Shown: positions 48,335 to 59,015 of the stretch, piece after piece | Numbering within the stretch: position 1 is the first letter of the stretch | Layout: every line of letters begins with the position of its first letter | Assembly (NCBI GenBank): GCA_018806985.1 | Contig: JADANN010000365.1 | Span: 544,001 to 608,000 of the forward strand | Direction: 5' to 3' | DNA from: Angiostrongylus vasorum | Taxonomy: Eukaryota; Nematoda; Chromadorea; Rhabditida; Metastrongylidae | DNA: 64,000 nt | Position numbers and translations under genes: made by a program | The notes under the pieces: generated by a model | The model's input: the letters and a program-made list of their open reading frames with translations, nothing else | What the model was told of the DNA's origin: nothing | Databases searched by the model: none

Positions 48335-48490
48335 AAAAATGACGTCATGAGTAGCCAGCGTAATCAACCCAAGAAACATGTAGCTGCGGTTAATTGGTTG
48401 CCAATCAAAGGCGAGACAAATAGAACCTTACTCTCGTTAAAATTATCGTTTGGGGCGCGCTTTTTTCCCGTACGCCTGCCCCGAAGACCT
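48335..48490. promoter_or_regulatory. Promoter-like cluster (CRE, CCAAT-like, E2F-like)
   Basis: The palindrome TGACGTCA (about 48341) matches a CRE. GCCAATCAAA follows near 48401, then GGGGCGCGCTTTTTTCCCG near 48453, which resembles an E2F site. The patch is more GC-rich than its surroundings and lacks a recognised gene next to it. An 84-codon plus frame (48347-48601) overlaps it. Purely motif-based. Confidence 0.2.
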
Positions 48491-48611
48491 GCCGTTTCGC
48501 AACTTCTGGAAACGTCTGCTCGACGCATCAATTTTAAATTGTTTATTATTCGGTTGCTGGCCTTGTCTTTATGGTTCTCTAGAGACGTAACGGCAGCCTA
48601 GCCGAAGAATT

Positions 48612-48875
48612 CCTCAGGTCGTCATCACCCCAGGCATTCGCTAATCTTGTGGATCAGAGGGAAGTTTCTCCCCATGCGACTAGTGTGATACCAAAACGGA
48701 GGCGACTCCTGGTATTCGTTTACTATTAGCTGGGCTTCCGGATAGAAACTTCGGACCCCTTGTCAGCTTGCGAAGCCGTGCTGGAAGGATGAACCGTATG
48801 CTGTAGATCGTAGACCGACACCAAGGAAGACCTACCAACCACGATGAGAAGGTAAGCCGTTGGGAAGACTGGAGT
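48612..48875 (-). mobile_element. Repeat B copy, tail half missing
   Basis: Contains TCACCCCAGGCATTCGC, TTAGCTGGGCTTCCGGATAG and AAGGTAAGCCGTTGGGAAG. The AAGTATC-tail end is absent. Confidence 0.72.
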
Positions 48876-49284
48876 GAGTAAACTTCCGTTATGTTGCCAA
48901 CATCTGTGGAATGCAACAGATTCTATTTTTGGAAGATTAAACCGTCCTTACCCTGCATATTACCTCTGAAAAATTGCTGTTTAAAATCGCTTTTATCTAT
49001 GGCTCAACATAATATGTACTCATTCCTTTGCAGTTAATAACTCAGAATGGCAGCTATTTTTTTTTAGTTCAAAAGGCACTTCGACTATTACCACTGCATG
49101 TTTTGGTGACGGTGGAAAGCCGACCATGGGAAATCCTCCTCAATGTGGACGATCAATGTTCAGTGCTAGCATTCAATCAAACGCCATTCTTCTAAAACGA
49201 ACTCATTCTGTCATGGTAAAGTACGGTAGACTAGAACTCTTTTAGTACTTCATTAAATATTGTGGGTGACCCAAGTGTGGTTGA

Positions 49285-49455
49285 CCTGTGGTGGATCCTG
49301 GCATTGGTTTTCTCCTAGCTAGGCCTCCTAATGGAAACTCCTTCTCAGCTTGGGAGACCATGACAAGGGCATAAATCTCCCCTTTACATCACAGCCCGAT
49401 ACCCAGGTTCACCTCCCAACCACGATGAGGCAGTAGACCGTCGGGAGGAGCAGAG
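49285..49455 (-). mobile_element. Repeat B fragment
   Basis: GTGGTGGATCCTGGCATTGG through CGATGAGGCAGTAGACCGTC. Tail half missing. Confidence 0.72.
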
Positions 49456-49589
49456 GAAAGTAGTCCGAAAAAATGTCGTCGGCACTTGCATGACTATAGT
49501 GTTCCGAAGTCAGCCATGATGAATGAAGATGGGATTTTTTTATTTTATTTACTGCGTTTTACTAGCTTTCATGGCAAGGTATTATTTGT

Positions 49590-49745
49590 GAAACAACCAC
49601 AATGATGCTGACGTATTTGCAAAACTCTGGACCGCAGGTGTCTACGGTGGGGAACGAACGCGCTATTGTCCTTTCCGGGGAGTAACGCGCTCACCACCAC
49701 ACCATGCAGGGTCCTTCTTTTCGTCTGTCTGTCAGTTGTTGAACA
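49590..49745 (-). mobile_element. Family D copy
   Basis: TGATGCTGACGTATTTGCAA, CTCTGGACCGCAGGTGTC and GAACGAACGCGCTATTGTCC match the copies at 36575 and 60795. Minus-strand tRNA-like A/B boxes are as described there. Confidence 0.65.
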
Positions 49746-49959
49746 TTGTGAAGGTGGGATCGTCAAAACTTCCTGCCCTGATATGGAATTGGTAATGGAA
49801 ACGCTCTAGATCAACCTTTTTCCGTACCATGATTCCCGTCCCAGACCCTAATATCTTCTTTGCAGAAAACCACCTGAAATTATTCAGTCGGATGCTCCAG
49901 TTGTGATAGAAAGAATGAAAACGAAATTTGCCAACGAGATCTACTTTTCCAGCTGTAAT

Positions 49960-50790
49960 CACAGAGATTGGAGTTGGAGATAGCACGGTGGCTAGTAGTG
50001 CAGCGGATCAGGAAGCAAAGGCGCTAATTCCATCCCCGCCTCAACACTCTTCTCCAATCCATTTGGGAACGCTTTTGCTCAACTACTTCCAAGAATGCAA
50101 GGAGAATGGACTCGACAAGCATTGTAAGACATTCTTAAAGAAGCCCAAATACTAGAGCAGCGGCTGAAACAACACGATTTGCTGCCTACCGAAGACATTC
50201 TTTTCTCTTATTGACAGGATTTCTTTCACAAGTCGAACACATTTTGCTGGTACATTTAGCAACCGTTACTAGGATTAATCTCGACATTGGATTATAAATG
50301 CGTCGCATACTATTTCAGCTGTCGCAAGGTCGTTATACAGCATACATTTCCTTGCGTACAAAAAACACGTAGAGTAAAACAGTAGCTGACGTTTCGGCAG
50401 TATCGCCTACTTCAGAACCTGGAAGGGGCAAATTAATGCTGCTCTTTCACTTTCATCTTGATAATGCTTGAGCAAGATAAATTTTTTTGTCGATTGTCTC
50501 ACTATTATAGTTCCAGGCCTGAAGGCGAAACCGATGAAACGTCGGCCACTGATGAAGAAATTTTTGTATTAACAAGTCTGCTGAAGATGAAAATACGTAC
50601 TTATTGATCAATGACGTCGCTAATAAAAAATTCAATCTCGAGATTACTGAATGGTCAATTAGGCTGAAGGCCGATATTGTTAACAGCAGATTTTTACCCT
50701 TTTTTAAAATATACGTTTTTCGACAGCTTGACCTAAATTTTGCGAGCATGTGTTGAACGCGGGCAAAAAAATAGGAAAACAACACTACAA
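49960..50790 (+). mobile_element. PLE-linked repeat, rearranged
   Basis: Frame 49990-50150 encodes DQEAKALIPSPPQHSS and FQECKENGLDKHC, matching the minus strand of 56090-56290. A hammerhead-like core lies at 50383-50416 on the minus strand (TTCTGAAGTAGGCGATACTG then CCGAAACGTC). A second, looser one is at 50518-50548 on the plus strand. Segment 50648-50760 is the reverse complement of 55930-56060. At least two copies or an inverted rearrangement are present. Confidence 0.5.
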
Positions 50791-51129
50791 AAATGTTTGA
50801 TTTCTCGCAACACTAAGCGAACAATTATTTGAGTGGAAATCAATGTGCTACGTAGCAGTAAATTTAGCATAAGTATTGGATAGCGGATGGAACGTTCTTA
50901 AATTACATAATATTTGTTTGCAAAAGTCAGTTAATACGCTGTGAAAACTATGGCGGAAATGATAGATTCCCTTCGTAATTCAAAAGCAAAAAAAATTCTG
51001 TAGAAAGTCTCTTCATAAGTTCTTTTGGGAATTTAACAAATAGTGAAGATGGCGATGAAAACCATTAATCTGAGATATCTCTTCATTGCGATTATCACCA
51101 TTTAGTTCTAGAAAAGCATATCCATCTGA

Positions 51130-54100
51130 AGCAATAAATCCCTAGCGGTCCCACCCGCTTGAACATGCATATCACTTCTATCACCTGTAGTCCCGTCGAG
51201 CGTCGAGTGACTCGAGCGGGCGCCAGTAAATCTTCTATTTTTCCCTGTCGCGCGCAAGAGTAGCCCAGTGGATTCTGCTCGCTCTAGGAACTCGTCGAGC
51301 ATCATATCTTTCTTCTTGGCTTTTCGTGAAGAACTCTGACCATCGAGTCGGTGGTCTTCCTGCAGTGCAATGCAGTCATTAACGGCTCCTGTCCATCGGT
51401 CGCCATTCATACGCATTACGTGTCCGGCCCACCCTATCTTCGACTGCTTGGCGTATAGAACGGCACCTTCGATTTTTGATCGCTGATGCAGGTCGGAGTT
51501 TTGGATCGCTTCCTTTACTTGTGTGAAACGGGATACTCCTACCTGAGTGATTTTTCATCCTGTTTACGCATCGACCAGGTTTCTGACGCATATGTTAAGG
51601 CAGAAAGTACCGTTGAGTCGAAAAAGTGGGCATGGAGTCGCGTGTTCTTTGTTCTTCTCACTATATCCTTGATGATCTTGTAAGTTCACCAAGCGGCTCG
51701 CTCTTTTCTGCTCAACTCTGGCGCTAATTTGTTCAACATGTTGATTTCCCGACCAAGATAGACATTACTGGAGCATTCGGATATATTCGTTCCGTTGAGC
51801 GTGAATGGGGCATACGAAACCAATCCGTTCCTCATGAACATCGTTTTTGTGAGATTTAGTCGAAGATCAATCTTTCCACAGCCGTTATCAAAGTCGGCCA
51901 GCACTCATTTCGCCTGGCTAATGTTTGGTGTCATAAGGACGATGTCATCAGCAAAGCAAAGATGGTGTAATTGCCGACCACCGACTTTCACTCCATTTTG
52001 ACCCATTTCAGTGTTCGCATGATGTTCTCAAGGGTGGCAGCAAATAATTTTGACGAGATGGTATCTTCTTGCTTAACTCCTTTTTTTGATATCGATGTTA
52101 ATATTGTTGCAGAATTGTGATCTCTTGGTTGTGAAATTTTCGTACAATTCACGAAGAATCTTTATGTACTGAGTAGGGACTCCCTTGCTATCAAGGGCTT
52201 GCATGACTGCTTCTATCTCAACTGCTTCAAAGGCCTTCTTCGAATAGATGGAAGTGAGAGAGAGAGAGCGGTCTTTTATACTTTCGCGATACTTCACTGA
52301 GTCTTGTTATCGTGTGGGTGGGGTGTGATTACCGTACTAAATCCCTTTCGAAACCCTGCTTGCTCACATGGTTGCCCTTCGTCTAGTGTTCTGTCAATCC
52401 TGTTTAGGGTAACTGGAGTGAAAAGTTTGTAGACGACAGACAGCAAGCAGATCGGGCGGTACTTCCCAGTATTGTGGAGATTACCATCCTTGAACATTAG
52501 CACAGTCCTGCTGGCCTTCCACTGAGTAGCGACCTTGCATTCAGACAGGTAACATGTGAACAGCCGAGCCAGTATGTTTACGAAGACTGGTGAAAGGTTC
52601 TTCAGGTGTTCAGATCTTACATTGCCCAGACCTGGTGCTGTTCGATTTTTTCACCGACGAAGTGGCATGTCTGATTTCGGAAGGGAGAACCGGTGGTACA
52701 ACATATTCATCCTCCTTTATTTTAAATGATGGAAGGTGAACGTGGCTATCGAAAAGATCTGAGTAGTATGCGTGAATGATTTTCTCCATTGCATTTCTGG
52801 ACGCTGTAACCATTTGTTCCGTCTGGGCGACGGAGTGCAATCATCTTGGTCTTGTAATTGAAGAAGCTTCGGTGGGCTTTGCGAATGCTTTTGCCAGCCT
52901 CTGCAACTTCGACCATGACTACAGCTCTTCCAGCTTTCCATTCTTCCGTATCAGCTCGAGAGTTTTTTGGAGACAGACGTCTCTTGGTGAATTTCGAACT
53001 CCCAGCTTTCATAGCGCTAACGTGAAGTTGTTGAATGAGCTGATCGTATTCTTCGCCGATGTTATCGACAACGACATCTTTCCAACAGCCGACTAATGAA
53101 TTGAATAACTCCCAATTTACAGTGGTTTTGGAACTTCGCTTTTTGAATTTAGCGGCTTTTTCTCCTTTCTGGGAGAAATGGGTTCTTGCACAAAGGAAGC
53201 GGTGGTCTTATCCCGTGTAGAATTTTGGGAAAACAGTGACATCGGCTAGACAAAACCTTCGGTTTACTGTGATGTGGTCTATTTCGTTATGGTACTCTCC
53301 ACTCGGAGACTCCTACCTCCAGCGTTGAGAGTGGGGTTTCTGGAACTGCGAGTTATCGCGAACAGTCTTGGTCGTCACTATAAACTCGAACAGCGGCTAA
53401 CCCCTCCTTGTTCCATTCTAATCCATTCGTCCCAATGTGACGTTCTTCAAACATCCTTATTGGTCCAATCTTGGTGTTAAAATCCCCAATGATTACCTTG
53501 AAGAATGTGTGGTCTTCTCTGTAGAACTTCTCCAAGTCCATTTATAACGCTTCGACTTCTTCTTCGTCATAGTTTGATGTCGGCGCGTAAACGACGAAGA
53601 TTGTCAAAGCTGGAATTGATCCACATCTTTTTAATCGTAAACGTCCGATTCAGGTTGTTAGTTGTTCGAATGAATCGGTGCTCATTAACAAACTCGCGTT
53701 GACGAGAACGCCGACGCCGTCGACTCTTCTACTGTCGCGTGTTTCGAGGAACAGTTCGTCTCCGGTGTCATAGACGGCGTTGAAAGGGTGGCCTCGTCTC
53801 GACACGGCCAGGACGATGACGTCGTACCTTATCCTTCTTGCTTGCATGAGTAAGTTTTCTATCGAAGGTTCGGATGCAAGTGTACGTGCATTGTAGGTAT
53901 AGATCGTCACCATACTTCTTCGTGATCCAGGCAGTTTCCATTGGCTCTGAGACTCTCCGTACTCGTCCTACCCAACGCTGCGAAATTTGGGGCTCTTTCG
54001 GGGTCAGAGGAATGAGGTCCGTTTCTTTCACTGTGTTTAGCATTTTGATATCCACGTATAGCTTGCTGGGCTGTGAACGTGGGGGTTGGATATACTGACG

Positions 54101-54475
54101 GGTAGCTTGCCAGCCTCTCCCAGAGTGGACATGGAGCTTGTTTGTTGGAGGCAGCTCCTAACCGCCTCCCATATACTTTCCTCTCATCTGATTGCAGGCT
54201 TTTCACCGAATTGACTTCTAGAACACAAACCGCGTAAACTCAAACACACCCACACAAGCATGTATGAATAGGCCCCTAAATGCAGAAAGTATGTGCCAAA
54301 TCGGCGCAGCAGAAACAGGGAGTCCATCCCCTGCATCCACATGCTTCTCAGGAAAGAAAAGGTAGGTAGCTTTTAGTCCGCGATTAACCCGCTATCCGCC
54401 ACCTGGGGACGCGCCACGTAGCCTCGCGATTAACCGGCTCGTGATCCCTCTTGTGCGGGACCTCTGTAGAACACG
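51130..54475 (-). mobile_element. RTE-type LINE, near full length but inactivated
   Basis: About 3.3 kb on the minus strand, the usual RTE size. After a leader (54230-54475) comes an apurinic-type endonuclease: VTIYTYNARTLASE (~53900), [10 protein letters not shown], and REDHTFFKVIIGDFNTKIG (~53500; GDFN is the catalytic-loop motif). Reverse transcriptase follows: GKYRPICLLSVVYKLF, DEGQPCEQAGFRKGFST (~52400), SKKAFEAVEIEAVMQAL (~52240; palm motif A with the catalytic Asp lost). The thumb follows at FTLNGTNISECSSNVYLGRE (~51760). RTE elements copy themselves by target-primed reverse transcription and can mobilise SINEs. Several frame changes break the polyprotein. It is the most complete RTE copy here. 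Confidence 0.82.
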
Positions 54476-54479
54476 GATA

Positions 54480-54868
54480 TACTTGATACTTGAATGGCCC
54501 GTCCACAATGGTTGTGTGGGCCCCAGCATAATCTCCATTTTTCGGAGATTTGCTGGTTAAGCTATCGTGATTCCCTGGAGTCCCGAGGTCTGACTGGCCA
54601 AAGTCTGCCCGAGGTCTTCACCACCAAAGGCAGTTGCAGCCCTTGTGGATCACAGGGAGATTTACGACCATGCGACTATTTTCATACCAGGACGGTGGCG
54701 GATTCTGGTATTAGTTTACTCTTAGCTATGCTTCCTGATGGAAACGCCAGACTTCTCCTCAGCTTGGAAGATCTTGTCAGGGGATGAATCCCCCGCTGTA
54801 CATCGCGGTCCGACACCCAGGAACACCTCCCAGCCACGATGAAGTGGTAAACTGTTGGGAGGAACATG
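54480..54868 (-). mobile_element. Repeat B copy, full length
   Basis: Tail ATACTTGATACTTGAATGG at 54480, and GTAAACTGTTGGGAGG at the high end. It abuts the 5' end of the RTE copy at 51130-54475. Confidence 0.8.
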
Positions 54869-55517
54869 GATATAAGAATGAATGAAATAGCCTATCTGTC
54901 ATCCACGAGGGAATGTTGACAACGAGTACAACCTCATTTGCAGTTTTACAGTGCTTGCTGACCATGAGAACTTTTTGAAGAGGTTCTTAAAAAATAGCAA
55001 GTTTAAACTCGCCATAGGAACCACTGTAAATAACGCAAGCTCAGAGCGTTAAAGAGCAACAAAGTAATCATTAATCTTGCCATTTAGAATCAGTGACAGA
55101 TATAGGGGTCGCTACCCATAAAGCTAGATGAAAACGAACTAAAGTAAATTCCACCTTTGTAATACAAGTTTGTTGTTCTCTCTACTTCTTTTTGTGTCAA
55201 CAGTAAGTGTTTTGCGCATTATGTTATCAATTTCTAGCTAACCTGAAATGGAGACATCTGGCAACTTTTTTGTAGAAGTCAGGTTAGCTTAAGGCAGAAT
55301 CCAGCTTTATGAAAGGAGGTGTTTTACACATAACCGATTTTCTATACTTCACCAATCTCAATAATTAACGAAAATAACTTTAGTCTTAAAATTCAAGCAT
55401 GCTTTTTTTGTTATTCTCCATGCGAAGGTGATATATCTTCAATTTGAGAAATGGCTTTGCATCTAACTCCTTATTTACAGGAAATAGTACTACTTTCTAA
55501 TTACATGACAGTTACCT
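54869..55517. other. Intergenic, possible trans-splice acceptor at right edge
   Basis: No gene. TTTCTAATTACATGACAG ends 6 nt before the ATG of the next gene, which suits a spliced-leader acceptor in a nematode. Confidence 0.3.
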
Positions 55518-55846
55518 ATGAGTAGAGGCGTTCCAGTTAAACCGCACTTCATTTTACCTTTGTTGGCAAGGGAACGGGAGAAAGTCGTTTTTCCTCCAAG
55601 TTCTCACGAATCTGAGGGTATTAACGGTGCATCTCGAAATTTCTGCTTAGACTCGTGTACCCATATCCTGAAGCGAACAGGTAAGAAATTAATAAATTTG
55701 CTAACTTGGTTCATGGATGCGTTACAGAGGACATTGAGAAATTACTGTCGTCACGCAAACCGTTTGGATCGAACTTGACGATGGGTTTGAACACATCATT
55801 TAACTCTCTCACAGTTTACGACATCTCGTGCGATCCTCAGAATTAA
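55518..55846 (+). CDS. Small two-exon gene of unknown function
   Basis: Exon 1 (55518-55680) starts with ATG and ends at a consensus donor GTAAGA. A 47-nt intron ends in GTTACAG. Exon 2 (55728-55846) continues in phase to a stop, giving 93 residues. Product segments: SRGVPVKPHFILPLLARERE, THILKRTEDIEKLLSSRKPF, NLTMGLNTSFNSLTVYDI. There is no signal peptide or membrane segment. The intron length is typical of nematodes, and composition is protein-like on both sides of the junction. I do not recognise the family. Alternatively exon 2 splices onward (donor GTTTAC at 55814, or earlier) to candidate exons at 57121-57240 and 58333-58919, making this the 5' end of a larger helical protein. Confidence 0.5.
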
Positions 55847-55924
55847 AATCACCAGGATACAATCCAGTCGGCTATTTTCAAAACTTTCTGCCTAGGTTCA
55901 AACAATATTTGCTGTTTTGAAACC

Positions 55925-56330
55925 AAACGATAGCAACAGAACACATGCTCGCAAAATTTAGGTCAAGCTGTCGAAAACGTATATTTTAAAAAAGGATAAA
56001 AAAATATGCCGTTAAATCAATATCGGCCTATAGCCTAATTGACCATTCAGTTGTCACTAAGAGAAAAGATTGTCTTCGGTAGGCAGCAAATCGTGTTGTT
56101 TCAGCCGCTGCTCTAGTATTTCGGCTTCTTTATGAATATCTTACAATGCTTGTCGAGTCCATTCTCCTTGCATTCTTGGAAGTAGTTGAGCTAAAGTGTT
56201 CCCAAATGGATTGGAGAAGAGTGTTGAGGCGGGGATGGAACTAGCGCCTTTTCCTGATCCGTGGCATCACTAACCACTTCGTTGTCTCCACCTCCAATCT
56301 CTCTGATTAAAACTGGAAAGATAGATTTCG
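55925..56330 (-). mobile_element. PLE-linked repeat copy
   Basis: Minus strand matches 49985-50240 closely (ACACTCTTCTCCAATCCATT, GCAAGGAGAATGGACTCGAC). The stretch 55930-56060 is complementary to 50648-50760. Confidence 0.6.
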
Positions 56331-56514
56331 TTTGTAAAGTATGAAGCGTTTAATGTGTCCTATAATGCTAAATTGTTGATTATGTCAACTTTTTAGATCG
56401 AGATATACAATATTGGAACATATTGAGATGTTCCTTTTAAAAAATGATAAAAAAGAAATCCATTACTCTCGTGAACTTTCTTTTTCTTTTTACTGTTTTT
56501 CGTCGACAAACAAA

Positions 56515-56610
56515 CAAGAGATTGATATTATAGAATTTATTAGCATACAATAGCTGACGTTTTGGCGAGTTCGCCTTTTTGAGAGCTTGGAAGGGTCAAA
56601 TTGGTCAATC
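56515..56610 (-). mobile_element. PLE-linked hammerhead-like segment
   Basis: Minus strand CTCTCAAAAAGGCGAACTCG then CCAAAACGTCAGC, followed by TAATAAATTCTATAATATCA. Same order as the plus copy at 56754, so the two form an inverted pair about 170 bp apart. Confidence 0.55.
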
Positions 56611-56704
56611 AAATACTTGCGGTGAATAAAACAATGGGTGTTCGAAAGAAGCCGTTTATTATGCGAATGCAAATTTATTCGTTAGGTTTTATTTACTAAT
56701 GTTG

Positions 56705-56830
56705 TGAAAATGTTTGGCTGAGTAGATTCCAAGTCAGTTTGACCTTTCCATGTTCTGAAAAAGGCGAAACCGCCGAAACGCCAGCTATTGTATGCTAATA
56801 AATTCTATAATATCAACCTCGTGTTTCCTT
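56705..56830 (+). mobile_element. PLE-linked hammerhead-like segment
   Basis: TTCTGAAAAAGGCGAAACCG then CCGAAACGCCAGC at 56754-56785, with the shared upstream block GGCTGAGTAGAT also seen at 22958. Confidence 0.6.
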
Positions 56831-57120
56831 ACCGACAAAAAATAGTGAGTTATCAATCAATATCGAGGTTAAATCGATCCAGGGTGCTTGTTGATGATAG
56901 CCGATGAGGATCTTGGAATAAACAAGTTAGTCCTTCTTCATGGGCTGTGTTTTGCACGGATTTCTATCGTTTAAATATTATGTCTGACTTTGAGAGGAAC
57001 AACCGTCGAAAATAGATCTTCATCACTTCTGTGATAGCACTAGAATAGCTGAAATTTTTTTAGATTAATGAAGTTTCAGATGGCTTCATTAACCCCCTTT
57101 GAATGCAGTTCGCCGCACAG

Positions 57121-57240
57121 TTATCGGGAGAGAACAACTTGCTCTTGCGATTGGGAAAGCCCGGCGGTTATTACTTAAGCTTCTCATTCTTTTGCAGCTT
57201 TACCCAGAATTGCTATCGTTAGCTGCTTAAGGTTTATTTT
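57121..57240 (+). other. Candidate exon (helical, Leu-rich)
   Basis: After GAATGCAG the frame reads RRTVIGREQLALAIGKARRL and then LLKLLILLQLYPELLSLAA. Strong amphipathic-helix composition. A donor (GTTAGC) within its last codons is possible. Could belong with the gene starting at 55518. Confidence 0.28.
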
Positions 57241-58017
57241 GCTGCAATCTTTAAAACTTTCACTATTAAGTTTTCAATGGGCGCTTCTATTGTTAATTAG
57301 GATGCTTTACAAGGACAGTTTATCACTGTGGTCATTCTATATCTTAGTAGCCCGCTACGACTAGTGAGGATATACCTCTCCATGTTTGCCTATTAAAAAT
57401 GTTATGGTCTCCATGGCTATTTCGTGATCAGTAGAATCGCGTCTTTTGTTTCATTTCTTCTGGGTATACGAGCTTGTCTATCTTGCATAGAGTAGGTATG
57501 GTGTTCTTTTTAGTTCCAGGCGATACTAAACCGTCCCTATATATTGCCAACAGCATTACTAGGCTACACCTAATTCACATGCACTCAAAGGGCCAACGAA
57601 CACAAAGCAGACTTTATTTTTTCTTGTCAGAAAATGGTGTTCATGCTGCATGCTGGTGCTATGCATAATGAGATACACGCCGGACAGATTTGTTCTACCT
57701 GACTACAAATGTGCTTGTTTTATTTTAATCGTGCTTTCGATTCCAGTTTCTCTTGTAGGCCAGAACGTGACAAACCGTTTTTGTGTAAACAGTGCATGTA
57801 GAGCACTGGTGCGCCCATTTTGTCCTCAATGAGACTACGTCTAATCCAAATGTCTCTAAATACTAATCTCATCAGACTATTTTCATTTTGTCCCACTCTT
57901 TAAAGCTTCGAAGAGTCAACCTACCATATTATTAGAAATAATCGAGAAGTGTTCTCAGTTTCGGTTCTCAAACAAAAATAGAGTTCTTAGGTGTGGTGCC
58001 TAGAATAATTTCAGAGA
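57241..58017. other. Unassigned, possible small exon
   Basis: No confirmed gene. At 57765-57832, after TTTCTCTTGTAG, the frame reads QNVTNRFCVNSACRALVRPF. It is Cys-containing and could be a 5' exon of the MAM gene, but nothing joins it. Confidence 0.25.
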
Positions 58018-58110
58018 GGTCCAACGCTCCGAAGAAGGCGAAGTCCGCCGAAACGTGAACTCTTGTGAATAAGTAATAAGTAATAACAACCTTGTGTATG
58101 TTAATCAAGA
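58018..58110 (+). mobile_element. PLE-linked hammerhead-like segment
   Basis: CTCCGAAGAAGGCGAAGTCC then GCCGAAACGTG at 58026-58058, followed by AATAACAACCTTGTGT, the family tail. Confidence 0.55.
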
Positions 58111-58332
58111 AAGTGGCAGGTAAATTCGCAATTGTCTCTATTCAGCTATGCTTACTATCTTTTCTAATTTGTTTGTTTCTTGTGGATTACCAGAGAGATT
58201 TTGATTCTAATACTGCTCCCTCTATTTTGAATTTAGTTTATTGCTCTATGCAGATCGTTTCTTTTAGTTCTCACAATATTACATGTGGGCTTACTGCTTA
58301 GACAATCTCTTAAGATCACAATATTCATAGGT

Positions 58333-58919
58333 TTGGAAAACTCTCCGGACGTGCGTTGACGATCTGGAAACAATCCAACTTCAAGAAGCTCATCTTCTCC
58401 AATTACGATCCGTCAAAGTGATTGTGGATTTCATTAAGAAATTCCATAAATTAAGTTTAAACCGTCTTATTTAACCCTTGCGCGACCTCTATAGGGCTTC
58501 AATAAGAGTCACTAAATAATGTCCGGTTTCAACTCTAAATAGACATATCAGAGCTCATAGGGGATTTTGCTTACTAAATGAAAGCTTTTTGGTATTTGTA
58601 ATCTGTTGCTCGGACGAAAAAAAATTTCTAAGATGTAATTTTTGATTTTCTGGAATTCCTCACAACTAATTTGTCCGATTTATTGCCTCAAGGATTATAT
58701 GTCGAGCACCAAGCCAAATGGAAGAACGAAATTTCTAACACAACGACACGATGACATTCCCCAGTGCATCGCTTCTGTTTTCAGCTGCCGCTCTTTAGAT
58801 GAAAATTTCGAAGTTTTAAATTTCATTGCCACCCTTAAAATTGTGCGTGAGATTAATGGGATAGACCAGAGTCTATTCCATACATATCTAGAGCGCTGGA
58901 CTCCTGAAACACTCTAGTG
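58333..58919 (+). other. Cluster of candidate exons, gene structure unresolved
   Basis: Three protein-like stretches occur on the plus strand: RTCVDDLETIQLQEAHLLQL (~58345-58420), FDFLEFLTTNLSDLLPQGLY (~58640-58705), and FEVLNFIATLKIVREINGID ending ERWTPETL and a stop (58790-58919). They lie in different frames with acceptor-like AGs before each (TTCATAG, TTTCTAAG, TGTTTTCAG). They suggest the 3' exons of a helical intracellular protein. I could not find a unique set of introns joining them. Confidence 0.3.
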
Positions 58920-59015
58920 TTAGGGCAATTTCCGCGACTTTTCGAAAAATCGGTTTTGTCGCGAAGGGGATAAGAATTCCGAGTTCCATTAATGTTTATA
59001 CAAATTACTGTTTAG

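Noticed and set aside
51240..51320. tRNA-like phrase GTAGCCCAGTGGATTCTGC
   Set aside because: It is part of the RTE coding 3' end and recurs at 27010-27050 and 24970-25000 within RTE copies.
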